Shown here: positions 11,495 through 23,438 of the stretch, one piece after another
Layout: the number at the start of each line of letters is the position of its first letter
How positions within the stretch are numbered: the stretch's first letter is position 1
Origin: Magnaporthiopsis rhizophila
Taxonomy: Eukaryota; Ascomycota; Sordariomycetes; Magnaporthales; Magnaporthaceae
Direction of reading: 5' to 3'
NCBI GenBank assembly: GCA_003049465.1
Contig: PYSS01000065.1
Location: 7,230 to 71,229, forward strand
Length of the DNA stretch: 64,000 nucleotides
Made by a program: the position numbers and the translations under genes
The notes under the pieces: generated by a model
What the model was told of the DNA's origin: nothing
The model's database searches: none
What the model saw: the letters and a program-made list of their open reading frames with translations, nothing else

Positions 11495-13582
11495 ATGGAC
11501 GACGGACAGCCAACGTCCCATCACCCAATTCAACCCACCATGAATCTGGATGCAGCAGAGCCGCCCCCCAAGCCCCAGGCGAGCTCGCATTTCGCGCTCG
11601 AGCCGGTCAACGGACTCGAACTCTACCGCCGCGAGGCCGCGCGGCGCGACTCGCTCCTGATCAAGGGCAACGTCGCCACCGGGTGCGGCGAGCTCGACGA
11701 CGAGGTCCTGGCCGGCGGCGGCTTCGAGCGGGGCTGCGTGGTGGGCGTCAGCGCCGAGCAGGAAGATTTTGGACTCCTGGTGAGGGACCAATGAGCTCGC
11801 CCCATTGATGGGGCGTCCTATTTCCGCCCCCCCCCCCCCCCCCCCCCCCCCCCGTTTTTGGTTCGGCGTCATGGGATGGCAGATGTTGACTTTTGTTGTC
11901 ATGATGGGGGCTTCCTTTGCTCCGGGTCCATCCTTTTGCGGCATTGGTCATGTTTGTAGATTGGCTTGCAGACCATCGCGCGGCTGCTGGTCGCTGCTCA
12001 GCTGGTTACACCGGCGCCTGCGCCTCCGGTTGCTCCCAGGCCCCGAGCCATGATCATCACCACGCTCGACATGGCCGCGCTACTGCCCACGCTCTCTAGC
12101 GTGCTCGAGGCCCAGGCTGGCATTCTGCTCGCGGGCGGCGGGGAGGAGGATCCGGCACGGGCGAGGACGGTTGCTCGGGCGTGTCTGGAGCAGATCTCCA
12201 TCTCGCGCGTCTTTGACCTCGAGGGGCTGTGGGAGGTATTGCAGGAGGATCTAGTCCCCCTGACCGCTCCGGGTGATGCGAGCGTGTCGCCATCGCCTCA
12301 AGCAGCAGCAGAAACAGTAAATCTGGATGCCGGTGGTGGTGTCTCGGCTTCTGCCACATATAAGACGCAGAAGATCTCACGATCACACCCGGGTGGGGGT
12401 GCTGCGGAGGATCCGTCACGCCGTCCGGCAGCGGAATCAGGGGCAGGCGAGGCCGTTGAGCGACCGCCTCCGCCCTCCGAACTGCCTCCAGCCGAAGCCG
12501 CGGCGGGAAGAACGGAAATCATGGACAGCGAGGACGAAATGAGCCCATTGTCTTCGGGCTTCTCCGAACTCTCATCACCTCCAGATTCACCACCACCTCC
12601 TGGGGCCGATCATATCGTGGAGCACGGTAATGCACACCGACCGCCTACCGAAACACAAGAACCGCCATCGTCAAAATCGTCGTCACTATCACCGCCGCCT
12701 GCCTCAAGCGGACCGTCAGACGTAGAGGCAGCTTCCCCTCCTCCACCGCCACCACCACCACAGCCAGCAATACCAGCAACTGTGGGCCAAGACGACAAGA
12801 CGGCGGCACCGGCGCCGATCTCGACGACCCCTGACGTGATCCTAGTGACGCACATGTCGACGCTCATAACGGCGCTGTTCCGGCGGCGCGACAAGCAGTC
12901 GGCGCACTCGATGCTCGAGCTCCTAGCCTCGCACCTGCGGCGCGTCTCGCGGTTACCCGAGTACGGCTGCCCGCTCGTTATGCTACTCAACGGCACGAAC
13001 GCGCCTATCAAGACGCTAGGGGAGCAGAATCAGCACCACCACCACCAGCAGCAGGGAGAGGACAGCCCGCCGCCGCGGTTCGAGGGAGATGCTGGTGGGA
13101 ATAGGGGCGGCGGTGGTGGTGGTGGTGGTGGTGGTGGTGGTAGTAGTCAGCGGCCACTGGACCCGACGCTACGATCTATCTTCAATCTGCCGTACGCCCC
13201 GGATTATTACTACGGCCATGGCGGCAATAATGATGGAGAAGCTGGTGTCGCGGCATCAGCAGCAGCAGCAATGACGCGCCGCAACAAGCCCGTCTACGGC
13301 CTCGTCTTCACGCAGCTGCTGGACCTGCACCTCCTGGCGACGCTGGTGCCCCGCGGGCGCGAGGACGCCGAGGCGGCGCTGCTGCCGGCTGGCGGGGATG
13401 GCGGCCGCCCGGCGAGGTACTGCTGGGCCGTCGAGGTGCTGCTCGACGAGGTGGGCGTCTGGCGCGGCGCGGGTAGGCCCAGGACCTGGCGGGAGCAGAG
13501 GTGGGGGGTCGTCGAGGTCTGGGGCGGGGTGCTGGTCGTGAACGCTTTTGATGGTGGTGGTGGTGGTGGTGGTGGTGCTTAA
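11495..13582 (+). CDS. Divergent RecA/Rad51-like DNA-repair protein
   Basis: Exons 11495-11779 and 11960-13582 give 635 residues. Starting at the well-placed ATG at 11540 would give 620. Phase-0 splicing joins a GCGELDDEVLAGGGFERG segment, the typical lead-in to a RecA/Rad51 P-loop, to a helix (IGLQTIARLL) that follows the P-loop in that fold. Further Rad51-like elements include the MIITTLDMAALLP strand and a late ALWDxL-like region. The expected Walker A (GxxxxGKT) is replaced by GVSAEQEDFGLL, so normal ATP binding looks unlikely. The middle is long, Pro/Ser-rich and acidic, and the protein has Gly runs encoded by GGT repeats at 13112-13141 and at the C-terminus. Fungal relatives are annotated as Rad51-like C-terminal proteins. 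A role in recombination is inferred from fold only. Confidence 0.6.
11827..11853 (+). repeat. C27 homopolymer inside an intron
   Basis: Run of 27 C within the 180-nt intron of the Rad51-like gene, between donor 11780 and acceptor 11959. Confidence 0.9.
13112..13141 (+). repeat. Coding GGT microsatellite
   Basis: Ten GGT units encoding poly-Gly in the Rad51-like protein. A second GGT run at 13553-13576 encodes the Gly tail just before the stop codon. Confidence 0.85.
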
Positions 13583-13853
13583 GCCGACCGGCCGATGTCG
13601 GGGTCGAGCTGTAAGTGGTCAAGCAGAGGCTTGTTACAGGGATACCGTTGATGGCCAGCGGAAACACTTTCCCCCTCATACGTAGGGCTCGTCGATCTCT
13701 ACGTGGTCGGCTATTCGGATGCGTGGAGTGATGGCTGTTGATAAGGTCCGTTTGAAGCCTCCATGGATGTAGCTTGTTGGTAACCCTAACCCGGTTACAA
13801 AGAGCTCTGTGCGATTCACCGCTACGACTTGCCGCATCTCCCAGCAGCATGCG

Positions 13854-13910
<57 letters not shown>

Positions 13911-16284
13911 ACNAGAAAAAAGTGAAGAAAAAAACATCCACCCCAAACTTGCTTTGCTTTCTCGCTTTTCAGTTTCTAAAGCCGCTTTTACGAGGCGAAG
14001 GAGTCCGTCTTACTGGGTAGCGCCCGTTTCCGGATGCCTGCGGTGAGACAGCAAAAGTGTCGGTTTTCGATTCACGGAATCCACCCAGGAGGCAAACCCA
14101 GATGCCGACGTGTGCTTTTCGAGTCCGAAAAGAATGGGATTGAGGACGCCTACGTAAGGCAGTGTTGATTGTTCTGCGGGGATTTTGGACCCTGACGCGG
14201 TCAAGTCTGCCCTGCAGCTAAGAGCTGGAGGCCAACACATCAGCTGCCTGGGTGCTTTTCTTGTCTTATCGTTCCAGGCTGGAGGCACCCAAGGTGGAAC
14301 ATGCCCGATCACCCGCAAGTCACCCAGCCCTCCGCAGGTCATCAAATTCGGCGTGCATGAACGACCCCGACAGATGGCGAGGAAGGATCACTTACTGTTA
14401 CTGTCAATTGCCCATCCTTTTCGGCGTCTGATATCACGAGTGACTTGGGTACGGATGACTGTGTTGTAGTTCGCTGCCGCGGCGGCACGTGGCCCAAGTG
14501 AGACCCGACTTAGAGGAGAGGAAGGAAAAAAAAAAAGAAGGTTCGAAACCAGACGGGCTCCCTTTTTTTTTCGTCCGTTTCTTGTGTCGTTTTTTTTTTT
14601 TTTGGCTTTCGTCTGTGTGTGCAGGTTTATGCTAATTTCGGAAGCCCGGCTGCGGGTTGAGTCGCCGTTTGCTGGAAAATAAGCCGGGCTAACGCGCAGC
14701 CCTCGTCGGACCTCTGCACCCACTCAACCTGCATGTCTTGGATCTGTTGGGACAACATGTAGCTACCCGAAAAGAGATTCCAGCCCCTCAAGGTCGGCAG
14801 GTCGGGGGTGCGGGACCCGGGGTCGTCTGTCTATGTACAGTACTTGGAGGGAGGTTCATGTACCCCTTATTTTATCCAATTGGACGAATGCGGCAGCAGA
14901 AGGAGGGATGCGATCCAGCGAGGTCGGGTTGGGCAGACGGGCAGTCGACGGCGCCTTCTGACGTACTCTCCCCCATTCGCCTGCACACCATGCCCTACCA
15001 TTCGTGCCGTTAAATTATAGGTGATGTCGGAAGGCAGCTTATTTGAGTCGGCACACACGTTTGACTGGATCCGGATAGATCGGGACACATCAGCGTCATC
15101 CAAAGCAATAAAACCCCGCTGGGTACGTACCCGCTTGGGTTCGAGTCCCGTCTGTCTGGGCTGAGCGGGTACAGGAGGCACCTGCCTGAGCTTAGGTTCC
15201 GATTGCTATGCTCGACTTCTCCGTCACCAGCGCGGAAAAATAAGAAGCTGGACGAAGACGATAAAATCAAGCCAGTCAGACCAGCCGCAATTGGTTGACT
15301 CGAACGCAGACGTTGAGCTTCGGTCCTCCATCAGTTCGGGCATCCATTTACTACGCTCGGCATGATTGTCGCTGTTTAATTCTGGACCCCAGTCAGCAAG
15401 GCGAAAGGGGAAGCCAGCGCCCACCCAGCCGTCTCGAATGATCGACGGGCGAACTCCACCGATTGAGCCTGAGCTGCCTGCACGGGCACGTACCTCATGA
15501 ATGAATGACATGATGCGAGTTGCTCCAGACTCCCTGTCCAGAAGCAGTGCTCCCTCACACAAAAGTTGATCCAATGCGGGAAAACAGTGTTTCTAGTCCA
15601 CCATATCGCCACTCACCCGTTCTTCCGGGGCACGTCATTTTCCTCTCTTCCTGAGCCGGCACACGGGCAACCAACAGCAGCAGCCGCAGAGCGTTGCTAG
15701 GGACAGGTACAGGTACCTGTGAGCGACAAAAAAAAAAAGGGACCTGGGCTGCCCAACCTCGCTCCAGGCATAAGCGTGGGAAATAAGCAGCAGCACACAG
15801 CCCTGACAAGCAAGCAAGCCACTGCCAGCGCAATCACGCACTAAACACGCGCCGCGCGGACCGCACATCACTTGTGGTTCGTGGCTCTTCAGGAAGGATT
15901 ATTGTCCACATCTCGGGCCCTGGTCGCCGTGCTTGGTGGCTTCTGGTGGCTTCTGATCATCCCAATTTTTTTTTTTTCTTGTCCAAGACCAAAACGCGCT
16001 CTTCACAGTCGCCAGCGACAGACAGCGAGGACATAACCCCGACTAGGACTCGGCAACGGAAACATCGACGACAGGAACCTTCACAAGCTTCCCTCCGAGC
16101 CCTCAGTCCGACGGCACAAATCTCCCACCAAACTTCCACGACCACCTAACCGAGACCCAACCAACCCGAGATACGATTCGAGCGCAGCCCACCAGCCCCC
16201 AAGAGATTTACTATCACGGCTGTAAAGGACGGAAGAGAGAGAGAGGAAACGACAACAAGTCCCCCAGGGGCACACGCCGGCGTG
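13583..16284. other. Intergenic, Rad51-like gene to EFR3
   Basis: No gene supported in 2.7 kb. It includes a 56-nt A run, an undetermined base at 13913 and several T/A tracts near 14530-14605. From about 15880 the DNA looks like promoter and 5' leader of EFR3 (T tract, then CA/CG-rich untranslated sequence). The GTTCGAGTCCC element near 15140 looks like a tRNA T-loop but has no partner arms. Confidence 0.5.
13854..13913 (+). repeat. A56 homopolymer with ambiguous base
   Basis: Fifty-six A (13854-13909) followed by CAC and an N at 13913. The N and the extreme run length mark low-confidence assembly at this point. Confidence 0.95.
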
Positions 16285-19200
16285 ATGAACGCTCTCCAAC
16301 AAAAGTGCCGGCCAAAGCACCAGGTCCTTGTTCTCAAGTGCTACCCGCGGACGACCAAGGGCGCCGTCGATGTCAAGCCCAACTCGAGCGAGCTCAGCTA
16401 CCTGCTCTATTATGTCGCGTCGCGCAAGTCCAAGTTCCAAAAGGTCGGCTCGTTTCTCGAGAAGAAGACTGCCAGTGATGTCTGGCGTTTAAGAATCGGG
16501 TTCGTCTCAATTCCCATTTCCTTGTGCTCACTGCTGCTTCCCTTTAAACCTGGCCTCGGCGGCCCAAGCAAGATGAGCACGTCCGGTGCTTCCGGAGCTT
16601 GCAGCACAGATGCCTACCGACCTTTATTTGGCTGGCTTTGCGCGTAGCAGTGCAACGCAGCATACGCTGAACTACCTACCTCGATGACACATTGGCTAAC
16701 ATATCGAGCCATGGCGACACAGGAACGTGCAGGTGACGCTCCAGATCCTGGAGGCGTTGATCGAGAAGAACCCCAAGGACCTGCCTCTCTTTGCCACCTC
16801 GGTCCTCAAGATCCTCGACCTCGTGCTCAAGTCCAACGACATCACCATGGTCGAGTCGTCAACGCCCACCTTTGAGGCCTTTTGCGCCAACCACGATGCT
16901 TCGTCACTGTCTGCCGATCAGGCGTACATGAAGCAGTACGAATCCATCGTCCGCCAGTATGCCTCCCTCGCCTCGACACGGAGCAGCCCGGGGAAGACGC
17001 AGCCGAGCAAGCCGGTGGCCATGCGGTGGCGGAACACTGGCCTGGAGGCCATCAGGAGCGTGGCGTCGTCGGACGCGCTGGCGTCCGTCTCGGGCCGCCA
17101 GTACGAGGTGATCGTGCCCATGATCCTGGAGAACCTGTGGACCGACAACGAGGACTTCCTCGAGGTCCTGCTGCAGCGCGCCCAGGTCGAGGAGAAGGTC
17201 GATGCGGAGAAGCTGCTCAGGCGTCGCACGAGCATTGCCACCGTCCGCACCGCCGACACCACCGTGAATGCCGACCCGAACCCGATCGCCCTGTCCGGCA
17301 CGGCCATGGACGTGGACAAGCTCGCCGAGGAGGACATTGGCGTCATGGCCATGGTCTGCCTGAAGCAGATTTTTGTGGCGCCGAACCGCTCGCAGATCCA
17401 CGCCGCCACGCAGGCGCTGCTGACCTTCATCGAAGAGCGCGTGGTCCAGGAGGAGAGGGTGGTCAGGACCAATGCCGGCACTGGCCGCGACAGCGGATGG
17501 GCCATCAAGGTGTTTGGCCTCATATCGCGCTGGGCCCCTGTGCAGGAGAGATACGTGATCCTGGTCACGACCATGGACACGCTGGTGCGCATGCCGCTTT
17601 CCGACGACACGCTGCCGCAGCACATAGTCTTGGTTGCCATGATGGGCGCCCTCCTGCGCTCCGACGTCAACCTCATCGGCCTGAGCGTCATGGACGTGCT
17701 GCTGAGCTTGATGCAGCACATGAAGCGGCTGGTGCAGCTCCCTGGAGATCCCAGCGGCGGGCGGGAGGCCGAGAACAACCTGGTGCCGGGCAAGCCGGAT
17801 CCGAGGTCGGCCAGCGTTATTGCCGCCTCGACGGCCGCGGAGCTGTGCGCCTCCCGTCGCAAGGAGCTCCTCGGGCGCATCCAGCAGACAATCGGCGATT
17901 TGGCGACGCACGTCTACTACGCAGACCAGATTTCCGATATGATCTCGGCCATTCTCCTGCGGCTGCGTCCCGCGAGGTCCGGCAGCCCTGCGAGCTCGTC
18001 CCCCCAGGGAGAGAAAGCGGAGGGTCAAACGGGCTCTCTGACGAACCTGGCGGACGACAACAACGTCGAGTCGCTCTTCTCCCTGACCGTGGCCAAGACG
18101 GCGGCGCTCAAGGCGATCAAGTCGATCCTGCTCGTGGCCAACCCGCGCACCAAGATGGCGGGCAACCTCGGCTTGGCGAGAAGCAAAGTGCCGATCCAGG
18201 TGTGGGAGGGGACGCAGTGGCTCCTGCGCGACCCGGACGGCCACGTGCGCAAAGCGTACGCCGACGCCGTCATCCTCTGGCTCGATAGGGAAACGACCAA
18301 GATGGACCTGCGTGCCAAGGACGAGAGCGCCCCCAACCCGCGGCACCTGGTCCGCTCTTCCAAAGAAGCCAAGGACATGCTCAACGTGGCGCCGGCGAGG
18401 AGGGCCGCGTCTAGCGCCTCGACGCGCAAGGAAGCCAAGCCTCCGCGGTCACATTTCCTCAACCTGCTTCACGTGGCCATCTACGACAACGCGCTTCAGT
18501 ATCTCGACTACGAGACCGATCTGGTGCTGCTGCACACGCTGCTGGCCAAGCTGGTGTCGCAGCTGGGGATCAACGCGGTCCGCTACGGCCTGCCCATGAT
18601 CTTCCGGCTGCAGGAGGACATTCAGGACGTGGAGGCGCCCATCTGCAAGGTCCGCCTGGGCAGTCTGGTGCACGGCTACCTCTGGCTCATGACGGACCAG
18701 TTCGACTTTGAGAACTCGGTCGTCGGCCGGGCGATCCACAACGAGATCTCGCGCCGGCGCAGCAAGAACTTTTGGGTCGAAGGCATCCACGTCCCGGCCC
18801 CGCTGCTGGAACTCGTGGGCACCCCAGGTCTGGCACGGCCCCAGCCCAAGATGCCCCTCCATAGGATAGAATCCGAGGCGCTGCTTCCGTTTGACGATCG
18901 GTTCGCGCTGATCGAGTGCATCTGCTCGGGTTACCAGGAGACCATGGCGAGCCCGCCGGGCAGCCCTGCGGCTTCGCCCGGGCGCAACTTCACGCATCCG
19001 ATACTGGGTCAGGCCATGTCACCCGTGACCGAGGCGGATAGGGAGGTGCCGGCGCGTTTCAGGGAGGACATGTGCGCCGAGTGGTCGCGGGATATGGTGA
19101 TAGCGCTGGTGCAGGCGGGCAGCAAGTCGGCTTCCCTCAACGGCTCCCGCACCGGCACCATGGGCACGGCCGGGAGGAACAACAGGTTGGCTGCGGCGGC

Positions 19201-20035
19201 CGTCAACGGGTCCCCCGTGGGCAGCCAGAACAACCTCAGGCCGCAGTCACAGCCGGCGCCCCAGAACGGCGGCCTGATGGCGCCTGTAGGCGGGTTGCGC
19301 AAGTCGAGCCTTCGGAGCAACCTGACCCCGTCGCCGGACAGTAGCACGGTCCCGCACGGGGGCGTCACGTCAGTGGACCAACTCAAGATGGTGCTGTCGG
19401 GCCACGCGCAGGCGTCAAATCTGCGCAGTCACACCAGCCACGGGGCGGTCGGAGCTGGCGATGGTGACGACGACAGCACCGACAGCATGGTCAGCTGCGA
19501 CTACGCACCGTCCGAGTTGTCGTTCAACCCGCCGCAGACGTCGAGCGGCGCGCCGCCGAGGACGCGGGACCGGTCGCAGTCGCGGGACCAGAAAAACTCG
19601 AGCCCCAACGGCAGCCCAAGATCGAACGGCGGCGAGAAACACCAGTACGTCGACGGCGCCAAGGGGTACGAGGACGGGCAGCCGGTGCCGCCGGTGCCGC
19701 CGCTGCCCCAAGGCGTGTCGCCGCCGCCGACGGGCGGGCGCAGCGCGGGCGCGCGGCCGTCGACGTCGCCACAGCCGCAGCCGCAACAGGAGGCGCCGGT
19801 GCTCCCGCCGGTTACGCAGGACCACAGCGCGATCCGTCCTGCCAAGACTCGCAGCGTCAAGAGCAGGGGCGGCGGCGAGCACCGGCCGTTCACGAGCGCT
19901 GGCGGCTTGGGCGTCGGCGGGTTCGGCGAGGACGCGGTGCCCATGCCGGCCCTGGACCTCAACGCGCTCCTGTCGGGCATTGACAGCAAGGCTGGGGAGC
20001 ACAGCCTTGGGAACGTTGCGCGGCCGCCTTACTGA
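16285..20035 (+). CDS. EFR3: EFR3, plasma-membrane PI4-kinase scaffold
   Basis: Exons 16285-16499 and 16723-20035 give 1175 residues. The 223-nt intron uses donor GTTCGT, a CTAAC branch near 16698 and a CAG acceptor, and the join restores RIGNVQVTLQ. The N-terminus CRPKHQVLVLKCYP is the signature of the EFR3 family; its Cys and basic residues mediate membrane attachment. An armadillo-like helical rod follows (about residues 1-800), with conserved stretches such as KILDLVLKSNDITMVES and ETDLVLLHTLLAKLV. The last 350 residues are disordered, Ser/Pro-rich and probably phosphorylated. EFR3 anchors the PI4-kinase Stt4 with Ypp1/TTC7 at the plasma membrane and so supports PI4P supply. The 5' leader is T/CA-rich with no obvious TATA. 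Confidence 0.93.
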
Positions 20036-21125
20036 GTGAAACGGAGATGCATGGTTGCAAACGTGGGGAGGAATATGGGACAAAAAGGATCAAATCCACC
20101 AGCTTTCTTTTGTGACTCTCTTTTGACACGGGCTATCTTTTTATAGTTGTTGAGTTCTCGTCAGGGCGCTTGCTGTATTTCTATGCCAATTCTGCATGAT
20201 ACTCTTTCTTTATTTTAAAGTCAACTCTTTCTTCTTGGGTCACTTGTCTGCCTTTTCTATCTTATAAACCAAACGAAAGCAGGCAGCGGGAATACCCTTT
20301 CGGCAGGCAACTGAGCAGCGAGGAGCAGGTGGATGGCACTTTTCTACTGTTGTTTTGTGAGCTGCTCCGGATTTTAATGGATGCTGCTGTTGTCTGGGGG
20401 GGCGAGAGGGAAGACTGGCATTTACACTTCACATTTTATCTCACCCTTTTCTTCTCGTTTGTCAAGGGGGAGCACTCGTTGATATAGACTGAGGCAACGG
20501 CAACGCTCGCCCAACCGTTTAATCCCCATCCTTTCCTTTGTCGGTTTTTCTTCTATCTCTTTTTGATCTTATACTATTTCTAGCCATTTTTTTCTTCGGA
20601 CTTGAAAAGTTATTTTACCATTTGACCCGGCGTCGCTATCGGTATATATCCCCAGGTCTTTTAGTTAAAACTGCCCAATGCCCAGGCTGATACGGGCTAT
20701 GTAAATTCATCACGCCTACAAATATCACTAGTACTTGGGTTCGGCACACAGTCACCCGCCTAAAGAAGCTGGCGACTTGGTGATGTCATCCGGGCCGCGA
20801 TCTCGGTGCAAGGAAGCCCCTGCCTTCTCCAGCGGCAACTTCCGTGGAACCACCGAAGACCTGCAGCTGCACCCCTGCAAGCGGGCAACTGCGACCTTGC
20901 GATTGCGGGCAGAGCTCAAAATTTCCATCTCAGAGATTGAGAGAAGGATGCTCGACCGTTTTTCACATCGCCTTCACATCTCCCAGCAGAGCTATCAGCC
21001 AGATTCTGGTGCTTAAAACTCACATGATATTATGTGAAGTATCCAATTGACTTCGTTTTAACTTGCAATTCTTTCTCCTCGCATCTCTACCCGCCGGTCG
21101 AAAAATCAGCAAACCCCACGCAGAG
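20036..21125. other. Intergenic, EFR3 to ATP12
   Basis: No gene seen. It holds an AT-rich EFR3 3' region (T-rich, TTTTATAG-like elements near 20140-20220) and then the ATP12 promoter. The frame at 20735-21016 has no ATG context or homology I recognise. Confidence 0.5.
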
Positions 21126-22524
21126 ATGCAGCCCCCCGCACGGCTGGCCTTCGCTGGCGCCCGGCGCATAGCATCGGCAGCCATAGCAACAGCAGCAGCG
21201 CCAAAACCAACTGCCGCCGCGCGTCTCGTACACTGCACCGCCAGCAAGTCCGCAGTCGTATCGCCGGTGAAGGGCAATGGCGCGCCGCCAGCAGCGCCCG
21301 TCGCAACGGACCCGGCCTTTCGCGAAGACAACGTCAACGCCGATACTACCGAGTCCGAGCCCAATAACCCGAAACCGAACCCCCGGGCCGCCAATGATGC
21401 CGAGAGCACTAGGAGCAGCGCAGAAGACGCGCGCGTGATCCATAAGAGGAGGCGCCAGGAAATCATCATCCAGGCGGCGAGGGACGTCAAGGCCGCGGGG
21501 CTCAAGTCGCTGGCGGAGCTGCAGAGGGCTAAGCGCCTGCGGAAGCGGTTCTGGAAGGAGGTTCATGTGCGGGAGGTTGATGGTAAAGCCCACCAATCTT
21601 TCGGTCACAATTTTTTCTACCAATGTCCCGTCTCTTCGGCGTACTGACAAATATCGTTCACCCCGGGGGAATACAGGCTTGTGGGAAGTCCACCTCGACA
21701 CCAGGCCCCTGCGGCACCCTACCACTAAGGAGATCGTGCGGGTGCCGGCCACCAAGCCGCAGCTTGCGTACGCGCTCGCCAACGAGTGGGACCAGATCGA
21801 GTCGGTGCAGCAGGCGTCTAAGCAGCACATGGTGCCGCTGACGAGCCTGATCTGCCGCGCGCTCGATATTGGCGCCGACGACGCCGCGCACAAGGCCGCG
21901 GCCGGAGATAACAGCAGCAGCAGCGTAGCGCCGGTCCGCGCCTCGGCGGTTGCGACGGCCATGCGCTACCTCGATGCGGACGGCCTGCTCTGCTGGGCGC
22001 CGCCCGACGAAGACGGCGCGGCCGCGGGCGAGACGACGCTGCGGCAACTGCAGGAGCGCGCCGCGCGCCCCGTCACGGAGCACCTAGAGGCTCGCGTCTG
22101 GCCCGGCGGCGCCGTCCGGCTGCGACCCGCGCTCGACGGCGGCGGTGTGCTGCCCACGCCGCAGGACGCTGCGGTCCACGACGCCGTTCGCGCTTGGCTG
22201 GAGGAGCTTGATGCTTTTGATCTGGCGGGCGTCGAGCGCGCCGCGCTGGCTGGCAAGTCGGTCCTGGTCGCAGCGCGGCTTGTCGCGCGGTGGAGCGAGA
22301 CGGGGCTCGAGACCAAGACCGGACAGAAGGAGGGTGAGGGTGAGAAGGAGGCGGAAGACGAGTTTGGAGTCGAGGAGGCTACCGCGGCCGTCAGTGTCGA
22401 GGTGCGCTGGCAGACGGGCAGGTGGGGCGAGGTCGAGGACACGCACGATGTCGAGAAGGAGGACCTGCGGAGGCAGTTTGGGAGCGTTGTTCTGCTCGTT
22501 TCGGGCAAGGCGCCGGGGAGCTGA
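21126..22524 (+). CDS. ATP12: ATP12, mitochondrial F1-ATPase assembly chaperone
   Basis: Exons 21126-21582 and 21677-22524 give 434 residues. The 94-nt intron has a GTAAAG donor, a CTGAC branch near 21645 and a CAG acceptor, and joins inside a Gly codon. The first 50 residues are Ala/Arg-rich without acids, a mitochondrial presequence. The ATP12 domain follows: RFWKEVHVREVDGLWEVHLD, TRPLRHPTTKEI, PATKPQLAYALANEWD and the MVPLTSL motif. ATP12 binds free F1 alpha subunit in the matrix and stops its aggregation before alpha3beta3 assembly. The C-terminal half has the expected acidic helix, with a KE-rich insert near residue 370. The non-ATG extension upstream of 21126 was not used. Confidence 0.92.
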
Positions 22525-22744
22525 AGATGGTGGCTTACTGGGCGTAGAATGCCACTGACTGGCGACTGACGGTATATTTGTAGAATAGAAATCACAAGCG
22601 TGTAAGATATGGTCTAGATAGACGGTTCAAAGCGACATCTCCAGCGTCTCGAAGCAGGGCTTATCAATATTGAAACAGCCTTGTTTGGGCAAGATGCACC
22701 CTTTATATCTTGTGAAGGCAAATTGTGCTGACAGCCTATACAAG
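22525..22744. other. 3' region between ATP12 and the zinc-ribbon-like locus
   Basis: Short convergent intergenic segment; no feature beyond the ATP12 3' untranslated DNA. Confidence 0.5.
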
Positions 22745-23438
22745 TCAACAGATCAGCCCAGAATGAAGCAGCATTAAAACCGTAGTCGCAGCACATTCAC
22801 CATCCACCTTTCCACAAGCCATGTCTACGATCCAGCCCAGCACCTGGAGTCGGAGCTGCTCAGGGGCGCCGTCCAGCTCCCGGAACAGCTCACCCGGCCA
22901 ATACTTCTCTCTCATCAGGTATCTCGGACCGCGGGACGAAGTACCGCCACGTCACCTGCGTACTTACTATCCGCCATCCTACTCCTCCTGACGATGGCGC
23001 TTTGGGCAGGCACACCGACAGGTCGTGGTTTCCCGCGCTCGATGGCACGCAGCAGTCCGCAGTAGGCTTCGGCACAACACCGCGTCGCCCGACAGTGGCA
23101 GTGGGGATCCTGGTGTTCTCCTCCGCCTTCGCCAGCGCAAGCGGGTAAGGCGGCGGACGAAGCCGCAGTCGCCGCACTGCCACCTGTCACAGTAGACGCG
23201 CTTCAGACAGCCCTCTACACCCTTTGCACACGATGTCGATGCGGAGGATCCGCTCGGTCCCGAAGACGCCGGCTGCGGCGCCTGGATTTGGGATTTGGCG
23301 AGTTAGGGGGCGGAAGTCGTTGCTGGGTATGGAGTCTGCTGCACTGCGCCCTAGTCGTGGATCGCGGTGGTGGCCGCAGAAGCTCCATTCTCTCCTGTGG
23401 TGGTACTTGCAGGCAGCAGCAGGGCGTTTGGCTGTCAT
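22745..23438 (-). pseudogene. Cys-rich zinc-ribbon-like gene, frame broken
   Basis: Reading leftward on the minus strand, protein-like segments lie in different frames. One frame (about 23281-23157) has a Cys pair in CAKGVEGC and then RVYC and QCGDCGF. Immediately afterwards another frame (about 23160-22965) continues with PACAGEGGG, a His/Cys cluster DPHCHC, RCC and AYCGLLRAIERG. A perfect GTAAGT donor follows, and a third segment (REKYWPGELFRELDG through LGWIVDM) runs to a TGA at 22745. An acceptor-like CTAAC...CCAG ends at 23282. The CxxC spacing fits a treble-clef or zinc-ribbon protein. The switch near 23158 has no room for an intron, so it is a frameshift or a one-base sequence error. 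I do not recognise the family. The start at 23438 is tentative. Confidence 0.4.

Noticed and set aside
15120..15165. tRNA-like T-loop (GTTCGAGTCCC)
   Set aside because: No matching acceptor stem, D arm or anticodon arm within 70 bases upstream.
16904..18346. 480-codon minus frame inside EFR3
   Set aside because: Antisense shadow of GC-rich coding sequence; the plus-strand protein is clearly EFR3.
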